A stretch of DNA of 25,351 nucleotides, taken from Symbiodinium natans (lineage: Eukaryota > Sar > Dinophyceae > Suessiales > Symbiodiniaceae). Location: assembly GCA_905221605.1 (NCBI GenBank), contig CAJNDS010002631.1, positions 312,001-337,351 of the forward strand, read 5' to 3'. The first letter of the stretch is position 1. Each line of letters opens with the position of its first letter. Below the pieces are notes generated by a model. It was not told the origin of the DNA. It saw only the letters and a list, made by a program, of their open reading frames with translations, and did not search any database. The position numbers and the translations under genes were made by a program. Below are positions 17,159 through 25,351 of the stretch, one piece after another.

Positions 17159-20100
17159 GCACCACCCGAAAGTCCTGAAAATCGCAAGAATGGTTCAGGG
17201 TCAGAGTCGTTTAGGGTCTCGGTCTAGGGTTCAGGGTTTAGGCTTTAGGGTTTAGGGGTTTGGGGTTTAGGGTTTAGGGCTTCCCTCAGAATGTCTTCTC
17301 CTCAAACCGCATGGACTGGGAAGTCAGGGTGCCGCTTCCTTGTGAATTTGCCAGAGGAGGTATGGGGCGGGCGATGCTCGGAGGATGATGATTCACTTGC
17401 CAAGTGGAAACGAATGAACGGGTTTTGGACCATGGATGCCCTTCACACTTCTTAGGCTTCCTCGTTCCTGTCTACACCACATTCAAGGGCTCTTGTGATG
17501 TCCACAGAAACACCTCGATTTCCTATATCGTTCATGGCAAAATGCTAGTTGGTCAAGGAAAAGCCTGTACTACTTTAGATTTCAATACGAAAGGAAGAAG
17601 GAAAGGAAGGACACATGGAACGACTCGAAGGAAAGAAAGGAGGAAGTTGCTATCAAATGCCGCGAACATTTATCAAAGACTACTTAGTAACCTTATGCAG
17701 TTTTCGGACATTGGGATTAAAAGGGAAGCGCCCGTAGCCGCCAGGAGTTCCTGGCCCAAACTTGAAGAAATCCACTCCAAGCCCATTCCTAAATTGGGGT
17801 ATAAGCACCCTAACTTAGGTTATAAGTCCCCTACCCCCTAAACCCTAAACCCTAAACCCTAAACCCTAAACCCTAAACCCTAAACCCTAACCCTACAGCT
17901 CTCCTGTAAGGCGGCATGGCCTCGTCGTTGGCCAACAGCGAAGCACTCAAGGTCCACAGGGAGGGTGCTTGAGGGGGCTGCTTGCAGAAACTTCTGCGTT
18001 TCACGCGGCCCAGGATTTTCTGCAATAAGGGTTTAGGGTTTAGGGTTAGGGTTTAGGGTTTAGGGTTTAGGGCTTAAGATTGCTGAGTCTACGCCTATGC
18101 AGAAACCTAGTCGGGGAGTGTAGGTTTTCTATGTTTGCGCTGTCGCTGTGGTTGCTGCTGTTGTTGTCATGTTTCCATATTGTTTATGAGATCATGCAGA
18201 TTACTAATCAGACCATTATGCTGGGCACTAGCTTGCCTTATATTGGATTAGTGCCCCACTCGGCTTCCAATGCAATGTGGACAATCACAGGCACTTAGCC
18301 ACAGTCGTTCGTCTTCGAGACCCTGGAAGCACAGTTCACACAATGGGCCACGACCTCACCAAGCAACAGCCCTCGCTGAACAAAAAACAGGGTTTGGGGT
18401 TTAGGGTTTAGGGTTTAGGGTTTGGGTTTAGGGTTTAGGGTTTAGGGTTTGGGGTTTGGGGTTTAGGGTTTAGGGTTTGGGGTTTAGGGCTTAGGGATGG
18501 TTAAACAAGTGTTGCCTGGATCATGTGTCAACAGGGCTGAATTTCGGATGCTGCCCGTGGCGTGAATCAACCCATGGTCATAAGCTAAACCCTAAGCCCT
18601 AAATCCTAAACCCTAAACCCTAAACCCTAAACCCCAAACCCCAAACCCTAAACCCTAAACCCCAAAGCACTCTAGCCCTAGCCTCTGCAGCCCCGCGCAG
18701 GTGCAAAAACTGGTGCTCGTGGCGCCGGCACGGTCTGAACCTTCATCTTGGCGGGGGCCCAGATGGGTCTCTGCGAAGATGATTTTGTTAGGGTTTAGGG
18801 TTTAATTAGGGTTTTGGGTTTAGGGTTCAGGGTTCAGGGTTCAGGGTTTAGGGTTAGTTCGTTTTGGGTTTTGAATGTTGCGACTTCTTGGGTTCAGGAT
18901 GTTCGGTGGGGTGTTGCAGTTCCGGTCCTCAAAGAGAGAGAACGAAAAATGTGCTACTCAACGTGCATTCCGTAGGAAACTGGGTTCGGATGTTTAGGGG
19001 GGGGGGGGGGGGTGCGCGTCCGTCATGTGTGAGTTGTGACTTTCTTGCGACGGTGCACCAGAGGCCAGCCTCCCTTCCGGTGGCCCTTTTCTGGGCCGAG
19101 GATGATGCTACGGCGCGGGCGACAGCCTAAACCCACAACCGGGTTGAAAAGGTTTTGGGTTTAGGCCAGTGAAAAAGGATGCAGATGTTACTCTTGGATC
19201 CTCATGTGCTTGCGTGGAATTGTGAGAGCACCGCTCGGTTTAGGGCAGTTGCGGACATCAAGGCCTCAAATCTGAACTTGGCATACGCATTGTTCAGTTC
19301 TCGGTTTGCTAAGCTGTTAGAGGTATTCTTTGGCTCTGAATAGCTGGGTATGCAACTTTGTTTCTTGCAGAGGCCAGCCCTCATGGTTTAGTGTTTCATA
19401 GGCGCATTCAGCAGCGAGCAGCGTATGGAATGTGTCCCGCAGGTCCCTTTGCCGACGTCGCCGAGTTTGCGGAAGCAACGTGGCCCGAATAGTCTAGAAA
19501 CGTACTTGGTTACAAGCATGGCCCTGGCAGCAATGCAAAGTCTCGTTGAACTCATCAACGCCCCAAAGTTTTGATATGTCGGGATGCGGGGATACAAAGG
19601 CTCATGTTGGATGCACAGATAAGTACAAGTCTTCAGCAGCCAGATTCTATTGCATTCTGCGGGGTCTGGCTGTATACTATGGTGTATACAGTGTACCTGG
19701 TTTCAGAAAGCCCATTCGACACCAAGACTTGATTTGACTTGAACTAGTCCTGTTCTCGCTCTAAGGACATATGCTTTTTGGACGAGTTTTGTTCATACTG
19801 GCTTGGGAGTAAATGTGCTATGACGACGGCCCCGCAACTGCAGAGATACGGAAGTGTAAGGTTGAGGCTTTCTAAGTTTAGGTTGAAGTCCTGAGCTTTA
19901 GTACGAAGCCCTCTACCCGAGAAGCCCAAATCTACACCCTAAACCCTAAATCCTCACACCCAGAGCCGCAACAGAACCTACCTTGGCCGCGTCTTAAGGC
20001 GGGCACAGCTCTTCCACACAGAGCCCACAGGCGCATGGATGACAAGCTTGCTGTTTAGGGTTTAGGGTTTAGGGTTTAGGGTTTAGGGTTTAGGGTTTAG

Positions 20101-21023
20101 GGTTTAGGGTTTAGGGTGCAGGGTTTAGGGTTTAGGGTTTAGGGTTTAGGGTTTAGGGTTTAGGGTTTATTTGGGGTTTAGGGTTGGGGTTGGGGTTTGG
20201 GGTTTAGGGTTCAGGGTTTAGGGTTTAGGGTTTAGGGTTTAGGGTGTTGCATATTCTTGGCGGTTGTCTGTACATTTTTTTGGTTGTGCTGCAAGCAACT
20301 GCCAGGTGGGTTTCCAACTTCGATGAGTAGCTTTTGGGTGAAATGAAGTTTTCGTTGTTGTGCTTCGTGATCTTGTTCCAGACATTCCTGAAGAGAAGCA
20401 TGTAAACGCATCGGTAGTCACCAATGCCCTCTGTATCACTCCCTTTCCGCCTCTTCCTCTCTCGCTCTCTGACTCTCTGTCTCCCTCGGTCTGCCTCCTC
20501 CTCTCAGGTTCTCGTCTTGGCAATCCGCGCACCTGCGTATACCAGCTTCTCTGTCTTGAAGCCGCCGTATCAGCCATTGTTTACTTGCTTGTCCTTCCTT
20601 CGTCTTTCCGTCTCCTCTTTCCTGGGGCGTCCCTCTGTCCGTCTTTCTGCCCGTTGATGCATTCTGTTCAGATGTCACAAGAGACATCGGCCGGCTCTGT
20701 CATGGATGCACCTGAATTGTCATTGTGGGTTTTGTTGTCTACACCCAGACACCCTTACATGAGCCTCTGTCGAGAACTTAGGGTTTGTGTGAGGCACTCG
20801 GATTTTACGCTGCCAAGCCTTTAAAGATGTCTGGGTCCCTAAACCCTAAACCCTGCACCCTAAACCCTAAACCCTAAACCCTAAACCCTAAACCCTAAAC
20901 CCTAAACCCTAAACCCTAAACCCTAAACCCTGTGTTTAAGAATGAGCATCAGGTGGGCACCGTGTGCTTCCAAGCTACGCAGATCCCATCGCCCGCTTCG
21001 TTGGCTCTCCGGCTGCTGCCGAG
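17086..21023 (+). CDS. HYD2: alpha/beta-hydrolase gene in at least six small exons, 5' end incomplete
   Basis: Exons 17086-17158, 17911-17951, 18701-18732, 19064-19112 (or 19118), 19964-20030 and 20947-21023. All five junctions agree in phase. In order the product has NGYNQVAILLGKSWGG (nucleophile elbow G-K-S-W-G, Ser nucleophile), MASSLANSEALK, VQKLVLVAPA (the strand after the elbow), LPVALFWAEDD (acid residue), LGRVLRRAQLFHTEP and SGGHRVLPSYADPIARFV (catalytic His). This is the textbook order of a small alpha/beta hydrolase with a complete Ser-Asp-His triad and a very short cap between APA and the acid strand. Donors are GC (17159, 19113 or 19119, 20031, 21024) and GT (17952, 18733). The N-terminus may include 14473-14661; the last exon after 21024 was not found. 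Substrate unknown. Confidence 0.75.
17209..17279. repeat. Interstitial telomeric tract, G-rich
   Basis: Ten or so TTTAGGG-type units with TCTAGGG, TTCAGGG and TTTGGGG variants. It starts 50 nt after the HYD2 donor at 17159; a stray GGTTCAGGG precedes it. Confidence 0.95.
17404..17841 (+). other. Longest intronic open frame in HYD2, probably not coding
   Basis: A 145-codon frame rich in Lys, Arg and Ser lies wholly inside the proposed HYD2 intron 17159-17910 and runs into the C-rich telomeric tract. No recognised motif; purine-rich AAGGAAGGA repeats at 17590-17645 explain its length. A nested gene cannot be excluded. Confidence 0.3.
17836..17895. repeat. Interstitial telomeric tract, C-rich
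   Basis: About nine CCCTAAA units, ending 15 nt before the HYD2 acceptor CTGTAAG at 17910. It is the complement of the tract at 17209-17279 near the other end of the same intron. Confidence 0.97.
17911..17951 (+). CDS. HYD2 exon with MASSLANSEALK
   Basis: 41 nt. Acceptor CTGTAAG|GC (phase 1), donor CTCAAG|GTCCAC (phase 0). The frame reads GMASSLANSEALK, the helix expected right after the nucleophile elbow. Confidence 0.65.
18029..18072. repeat. Interstitial telomeric tract, G-rich
   Basis: Six TTTAGGG units, one shortened to TTAGGG. It starts 77 nt after the HYD2 donor at 17952. Confidence 0.96.
18391..18496. repeat. Interstitial telomeric tract, G-rich, TTTGGGG variants
   Basis: About fifteen units mixing TTTAGGG and TTTGGGG, internal to the HYD2 intron 17952-18700. 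It faces the C-rich tract at 18585-18666 across 88 bp, and both carry the four-G/four-C variant. Confidence 0.97.
18585..18666. repeat. Interstitial telomeric tract, C-rich, CCCCAAA variants
   Basis: About eleven units with CCCTAAG, TCCTAAA and CCCCAAA variants. It ends 34 nt before the HYD2 acceptor GCGCAG at 18700. Confidence 0.97.
18701..18732 (+). CDS. HYD2 exon with VQKLVLVAPA
   Basis: Acceptor CCGCGCAG|GTG (phase 0), donor CACG|GTCTGA (phase 2). The frame reads VQKLVLVAPA, a classic hydrolase strand. It follows the SSLANSEALK helix exactly as expected. The reverse strand is also open here, but the motif decides. Confidence 0.68.
18787..18855. repeat. Interstitial telomeric tract, G-rich, irregular
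   Basis: About nine units including TTAGGG, TTTAATTAGGG and TTCAGGG. It starts 54 nt after the HYD2 donor at 18733. Confidence 0.94.
18997..19012 (+). repeat. Run of 16 G
   Basis: A homopolymer following TGTTTA; it looks like an overgrown telomeric unit (TTTAG16). It lies 50 nt before the next HYD2 exon. Confidence 0.98.
19064..19112 (+). CDS. HYD2 exon with LPVALFWAEDDAT
   Basis: Acceptor CACCAGAG|G (phase 2) and a GC donor at 19113 (ACG|GC) or 19119 (CGG|GC), both phase 0. The frame reads PASLPVALFWAEDDAT. The W-x-E/x-D-D after a hydrophobic strand carries the catalytic acid in this fold. Confidence 0.7.
19179..19343 (+). other. Coding-like frames inside a HYD2 intron
   Basis: ATG 19179 to TAG 19341-19343, 54 codons, contains FRAVADIKASNLNLAYALF and a donor-like GTTAGAG|GTATTC at 19320. 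A second open frame follows at 19391-19579. Neither fits between the HYD2 motifs, so they are either chance or an unrecognised insertion. Confidence 0.2.
19937..19952. repeat. Very short telomeric stretch, C-rich
   Basis: Two CCCTAAA units, then TCCTCACACCCAG; it ends 11 nt before the HYD2 acceptor at 19963. Confidence 0.85.
19964..20030 (+). CDS. HYD2 exon before the catalytic His
   Basis: Acceptor CACACCCAG|AGC (phase 0), donor CCCACAG|GCGCAT (GC, phase 1). The frame reads SRNRTYLGRVLRRAQLFHTE. In hydrolases the segment between the acid strand and GGH has this helix plus strand layout. Confidence 0.62.
20053..20244. repeat. Long interstitial telomeric tract, G-rich
   Basis: About 27 units, mostly perfect TTTAGGG, with TGCAGGG, TTTATTTGGGG and GGGTTGGGG breaks. 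It starts 22 nt after the HYD2 donor at 20031. Confidence 0.98.
20428..20518 (+). other. Pyrimidine-rich stretch ending CTCTCAG
   Basis: About 80 nt almost pure C/T with TCTCTC runs, ending CTCTCAG|GTTCTC. It looks like a strong acceptor tract, yet lies inside the HYD2 intron 20031-20946; it could be a cryptic exon or a simple repeat. Confidence 0.5.
20837..20930. repeat. Interstitial telomeric tract, C-rich
   Basis: About thirteen CCCTAAA units with one CCCTGCA. It ends 16 nt before the HYD2 acceptor AATGAG at 20946 and complements 20053-20244 at the other end of the same intron. Confidence 0.98.
20947..21023 (+). CDS. HYD2 exon with catalytic-His motif SGGHRVLPSY
   Basis: Acceptor AAGAATGAG|CA (phase 1), GC donor GCCGAG|GCACCT (phase 0). 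The frame reads SGGHRVLPSYADPIARFVG, a textbook G-G-H-R-V with Y-x-x-P-I-x-x-F. Another frame is open with acceptor TTTAAG, but only this one carries a motif and fits the phase of the preceding exon. Confidence 0.75.
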
Positions 21024-21037
21024 GCACCTAGACCTAA

Positions 21038-21069
21038 GGTTTAGGGTTTAGGGTTTAGGGTTTAGGGTT
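21038..21069. repeat. Interstitial telomeric tract, G-rich, short
   Basis: Four perfect TTTAGGG units starting 14 nt after the HYD2 donor at 21024. Confidence 0.96.
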
Positions 21070-22980
21070 CTTTTTTGGGATGAGTCTTTTGGAGTGTTTG
21101 TGCATGTGCTTGTGTTTGTGCTTGTACTTGTGTGTTGTTCGCTGCCGTGCCATGAGAATCCGTTTCCCTAAAGCCGGTATAGTTGGACTGGTTTGAGGTG
21201 ATCACTTTGCTGGCAGTGTGTTCACACTTCTGATCTTCGAACTGCTGCGACCGATCGTGTCCTTTTCTGCTTGAGATCGATCTGTCCACGGCCCGCGCAT
21301 TTTCCTAAACTGGTCAGGAAAAGACTCGGCCTGGTCCAGGGGAGTGTGCTGTGTTGTTCCGTCCTCCTCCTAGACGCTTCGTGCTCCCGATCTTTGCTCT
21401 TGGCGCATTTGGGTGTGACTGCTTGGGGCGAGGCACTCGTGAAGAGTTGTCAGGGGTTGCAAGCCGTTCGGTTGTCGCTTTCGCGTATGTGAAGTACTCG
21501 ATCGCAAGCTCTCTGTGTTTAGGAGCGCCCGCTTACTGCAGGGCCGAAAATGCAAGCGGCAACGCAGTACAGCCTGAGCTCTCAGATCCATCAGAAGTTC
21601 CAGCCTGTTGCGACCATCAGAAAGCCATCCATGGTTTGCCTCGTTTGAAACATCATCCTAGTGCTCCGGACTTTCTCAAGAAGCACAGGCCGAGACAAAG
21701 GGCGTGTCGTTTGTTTTTTGCGTCTCAAAGTTGCGAGGCATTTTACTTTTTCCAGCCGCGCCTGGCTTTGCCCTACATCACCATGAGGGGCTCTTATTTT
21801 TGTGCGTGTTTAGAGGCGCTTTGAACATGTTTTGGACGCATTGAAAGGCTCTGGAGGCTTCATTCCGTGTTAGGGCTGAGTTTGGGCACCCTCTGGGGGC
21901 CGAGGCGTTTTGAAGGTGTTTTTAGTGCTCCGGATGCCAGCGGAGACCGGGCCTTAGAGGAGGTCACAGCAGCGAAAGAAGTTCTAGGCAGCCCGTCGTT
22001 GTTTCAAGAGAATGCCTGGTCTGGCAGGTCTGGACTACTTTTCAAACATTGCTCACACGAATTGCACAAAGGTTGTGGTGCCGTGGTGTTTTTGTTGCCC
22101 CTTGGTTTTTTTCGGGTTCCCGGCTTGACTTTGCTACTTGCAAAGTGGTCCCGGCACACTTAGGGGAGGGACTTACTCGGCTTGCCCCAAGACATGTAAC
22201 ATGCTCCTGGGCATCAACCCATAAAGAGAAAGAAAGACCGTCACAACTGAAGTCCACAGCTTCCTAAAGCCCCGACCCCTAAAAGACCCTCTGCGTCAGG
22301 TGGATGCCAAAGGTGTGCCAAAGAGCACGGGGCTTGGAGCTCAGATACATTCCAGCGCGAGCAGGCACCATGTTCAAAACTTTCCAAGTCGGACGTTTGG
22401 CGTTTTGGATTAGTGTAAGCTGACGATCCCATGGCCCTGACGCAGCTAGACGACGTTTACATGCATCACTACTCCACGCCGTACTCCAAAAGCCCGCCTG
22501 TGCAGTTTCTCATCTTTGCATTCAAGCCGGCCCTGAAGCCCTCCCTCTCTCCCTCCCTCCCCCCCACGCGAGACGCTCCCCCAGCGGTGGCGATCAACCT
22601 GAGACCCGAACTCCTTGCTGGCCAGCAAATTCGCACAACGGGGAATGGTGGTACGGGGGCCAAACTTGGCGCACTTGCCCATCCTGCTACCGGGGCGCGG
22701 ATGCTCCCTCTCTTTGTGTCTCTTTGCTGCCAGCCACACATCCGAAGCCGGGACACATGTCAGTAGCTCAATAAAGTGTCAAGTAAGGGAGAGTTGTTGC
22801 TTTTGCTACCCACAAATCGCACAGACACAAAGCAGTTTTTACGGCGCGTTCGGCGGTGCCACCCGTGTACGTCGATACTGTGTATACAGGGCTTGTTGTG
22901 TGTCGGTGGGGTGAAGAAAAATCTCGTTGCATAATTCTGGGCTTTGCCTCCCCCAGCTGTTCGTTCATTCAAGAAGGCTA
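21070..22980. other. No recognised gene
   Basis: Open frames of 70-160 codons on both strands (largest 21351-21824 +) show no motif. The last HYD2 exon is expected here or beyond. A pyrimidine tract (CCCTCCCTCTCTCC-like) lies at 22538-22567. No strong telomeric tract occurs from 21070 to the window end, in contrast with the left part. Confidence 0.35.
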
Positions 22981-22994
22981 CGTGGGAAGGGGAC

Positions 22995-23085
22995 AGGATT
23001 CCTTCACGGATCCTAAAATAGGAACGACACGGAGAAGATGAGCATGGCACCTGTGCAAGGATGACACGCAAGTTTCCTGTGCCCC
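22995..23085 (+). ncRNA. U6 spliceosomal snRNA-like gene
   Basis: The core AGGAACGACACGGAGAAGATGAGCATGG...CCTGTGCAAGGATGACACGC matches the universal U6 sequence (written here in parts: GGAACGA at 23021, ACGGAGA box at 23029-23035, AGC triad at 23041-23043, internal stem-loop CCT GTGCA AGG at 23050-23060, ATGACACGC at 23061-23069). Upstream, AGGATTC (22995-23001) and GGATCCT (23008-23014) form the expected 5' stem-loop. Oddities: the ACAGAGA box reads ACGGAGA, the 3' tail after ACGCAAG differs from other U6, and no T-run Pol III terminator follows within 60 nt. It is either a divergent functional gene or a pseudogene; the 3' end is approximate. Confidence 0.88.
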
Positions 23086-23099
23086 GCATCAACTTGCCA

Positions 23100-24054
23100 G
23101 TTCGACAAGGGTTTGCAAGCCCTGAGAAGTCTCCCCGGGCGCGCAGCCATCCAAGTGTCGACCATCTCGTTTAGCAAAGATATCACCGAAACCGATCGGA
23201 CATGGATAAAATCGAGCTAGAGCGATGGATAAAAACTCCATACCCTGTCGTTACAGCAGCTTTGCCTTGGGCGTACAGTTCTCAAGCTGCACATCAGACA
23301 ATTTTTCAAAGAGAAGGCACTCGGCACCAGGGGATGGAAAATAGATGCACAAACAGGAGAAAGCAAAGTCCACTGAAATTCATGTCTCGGCCGGGCTTGG
23401 GAAGAACGCTCTGGCTTCAGGGACGCAAGATCCGCATGTCCTGTGTTCGTGCAGCCGCACGATAACGGGATCTTAGTAAGTTCAGGGCTTTGCAATTCGG
23501 CGTTCCCCATGTCAACCTGAACTCGAAGTCGACATCAGAATCGCCCAGCAGGCGAGTTGGAGACTCGGGAGAATCCAGTTTTGACAAGGCCGGGCTCGGG
23601 GAGGTGAAGTCTGTGCCGGACCATTGTTGAGGTCGGTTTGTGCTTTCGAGGCGTTTCAGATCTGCAGGTGAGCTTCCAGGTGTAGAGGTTCGGAGGTTTA
23701 GGATGATGAAAGTTCTAGGCCTCAAGACTTGGGCGCTAAACATCCGAGCCCAAAGATACGCCGCAGATCGTACCATAGCCACCAAATTGGTACTTTCATC
23801 CCAGACCACTTGCAAACCTTTGTGCATGTTCCATCGTGCCCTTGAAGCCCTGGGTATGTTGGAGACTCACGCATCCAATCCAACAAAGTATATAATCCCT
23901 GTGAAATCTGAACTGGATGTACGTACTTCATGATGGTTATATTAATATTTAGCTTCAACTCGTTTCCTAGGTTCATGTGCTCCTTTCAGAAGCAAACTTT
24001 GGCACCCTCTACTTGAAAACTCTCGGCCCTCCTCTTCCAAGCTGACATAGACTC
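23100..24054. other. No recognised gene
   Basis: Short frames on both strands (for example 23417-23827 -, 23640-23933 +) without motifs. I looked for further snRNA, 5S rRNA and spliced-leader sequence near U6 and found none. Confidence 0.35.
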
Positions 24055-24173
24055 ACATGGGGGGTTTGCCAAAAAAGGGAGCCCCCCAATAAATTCCTCC
24101 AAGTAGTAGGCTTCCCTTACTATAGAGGACCCCAAATAATAAGGCACCCCTAATTTCGGAAACCTCCACATGT
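24055..24173. mobile_element. Palindromic element family J, second locus
   Basis: Ends ACATGGGGGGTTTGCCAAAA and CTAATTTCGGAAACCTCCAC + ATGT are imperfect inverted repeats. The inner part (GGCTTCCCTTACTATA, GAGGACCCCAAATAAT) matches 6868-6910. An extra inverted pair, TCCAAGTAGT (24098) and ACTACTTGGA (24180), reaches just beyond the right end. Confidence 0.65.
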
Positions 24174-24307
24174 TTCCGAACTACTTGGATTCAGGGTTCT
24201 GGCGCGTTTCGCTGTGAAATTCTAGGGTGGCCAGGTCGCCCGGACTGGCAGCATGCCCCGCATGACAGATTCCCACTCGCACGCGGACCAGCTGTGATGT
24301 TCGCAAA

Positions 24308-24406
24308 GAGCCCAATACCCCTGAATTAAGGAGTATTCCTTAAATCAGAATAAGGATCTCTTTAGAATTTAAGCTATATTCGTTAATCAAGAGGTATTGG
24401 TCTCTG
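24308..24406. mobile_element. Palindromic element family G, copy 2
   Basis: Ends AGAGCCCAATACCCCTGAAT and GAGGTATTGGTCTCT are inverted repeats, as in 13548-13622. It is 99 bp long with an AT-rich centre that itself is partly palindromic (CCTTAAAT...TTTAAG). Confidence 0.75.
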
Positions 24407-24409
24407 GGT

Positions 24410-25351
24410 TCACTATGTGAGACCACCATAAGTTCGAACAAAAAAGGACAGAAGCGGCTGAAAAAGTGAGAGCCCAAGCAGTGCTTCACAACAAGCCTCT
24501 TCGTGTCGTGCGACGTTCTTGCAACGGCGCTAGGCTACATTCACAAAGTTCACACGGAAGCAGTAAACGCAACTCCAACTTAATGGCGTTTAGCAGCTTT
24601 GCATGTCGGAAGTCGGTGTGTAGGGCTTACAAGGAATGAAGTGCGTACCGATCTAATTGGCACATAACGCCAGGCTTTCAGTTCGTTGAGAACCAAGCAG
24701 CATGGTCCAGCAACCCCAAAGCCCTAGTGCAATCCAACATTGACCTTGCATGTGTAATTAGATGTTTGCGTCCAAAGGAAACCAAGCCAGGAGAGAGGAC
24801 TGTTTCGGGCTGTTGGGCTGTGTGCCGTTTGTTTGCTGAACGTTTGCTTGCTGCGCGTTTGCTTTGGGTTGGGTTGTTTGCATTGACAGGACGCAACCGC
24901 CACAGTCTGACCCCCACCTGCGCCTAATCAAGAACCCCAAGCCCAAGCACTAAACCCCTCCTTTCGCTTGTACCCACACATTCACATAATGTCACACTAA
25001 AGGCATTGCGGACTCTAGGGCCCTAGGGTTTAGGTGGTCTGTCCCGTGTGTTGGGAGCACTCCACAATGTGAACCGATGGCAGGGGAATCCCGAAAGGTT
25101 CAAGTAGCTAGCTTAGCAGTTGACCCTACTTCATGACGTCCATGCAGAACTCCTCAAACAAGCTGCAAAGTAAAGCCCCATTATCCAGCTTTGGACTGCC
25201 ACTCTCCCTCTCTCCCTCCTACTCTCTCCTCCCTCCTTCCCTCTCTTCCCCATTGATGGACATCTCTGAACATGCTGTATGGCAAATGCATTTACAAACT
25301 AAACCTCCACATCTGTGCACCCTGCACCCCAACCATCCCCAACCATTGTAT
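24410..25351. other. No recognised gene; pyrimidine tract near the end
   Basis: No motif-bearing frame found. A strongly C/T-biased stretch (CTCCCTCTCTCCCTCCTAC-like) lies at 25200-25250, and a lone CCCTAGGGTTTAGG at 25021-25034. A purely repetitive origin of the tract is as likely as an acceptor. Confidence 0.35.

Noticed and set aside
18220-18257. Stem GGGCACTA...TAGTGCCC as an element or RNA
   Set aside because: A single short inverted repeat with no second copy seen and no conserved RNA motif.
1-25351. Window as a chromosome end because of many telomeric repeats
   Set aside because: Tracts alternate in polarity through the whole window and are flanked by unique sequence; no terminal array is present.
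1-25351. Spliced-leader RNA, 5S rRNA, tRNA, U1, U2, U4 or U5 genes
   Set aside because: I looked for the conserved cores (for example GCCATTTTGGCTCAAG, GGTTCGA boxes, GCCTTTTAC) and found no convincing match; only U6 was seen.

Overview
The window reads as nuclear DNA of an intron-rich microbial eukaryote, most likely a dinoflagellate or close relative. The evidence is a plant/dinoflagellate-type telomeric heptamer (TTTAGGG/CCCTAAA) in about 30 interstitial tracts, a U6 snRNA-like gene, no long open reading frame, and reconstructed genes whose introns start with GC or GA as often as GT. The taxon is inferred. No coding signal was found by ORF length; genes were found by reading short conserved motifs across small exons and checking reading phase at every junction.

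Layout, all recognised genes on the + strand: (1) 0.4-0.8 kb, a small unknown gene whose frame opens fully when a 98-nt GT-AG intron carrying terminal inverted repeats is removed. (2) 2.5-8.1 kb, an alpha/beta-hydrolase-like gene (HYD1) in about 11 exons of 38-150 nt. (3) 8.05-10.34 kb, four 529-bp tandem copies plus a partial fifth; the array seems to begin inside the last HYD1 exon. (4) 10.3-14.1 kb, no secure gene, some minus-strand coding-like stretches. (5) 14.5-21.0 kb, a second alpha/beta-hydrolase gene (HYD2) with Ser, Asp and His motifs on separate exons. (6) 21-25.3 kb, mostly unassigned, with a U6 snRNA-like gene near 23.0 kb and palindromic elements near 24.1 and 24.35 kb.

The main result is the position of the telomeric tracts. 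In both hydrolase genes, TTTAGGG tracts lie 0-80 nt after 5' splice sites and CCCTAAA tracts lie 7-50 nt before 3' splice sites, always in that polarity. The ends of these introns are therefore complementary and could pair in pre-mRNA. Several other short inverted-repeat families (75-120 bp) are scattered through the window; members of one family act as whole introns in two places, which is introner-like behaviour.

Limits: exon calls rest on remembered family motifs plus phase agreement, not on alignment or transcripts. GC-rich sequence often leaves several frames open, so isolated coding-like stretches are given low confidence.
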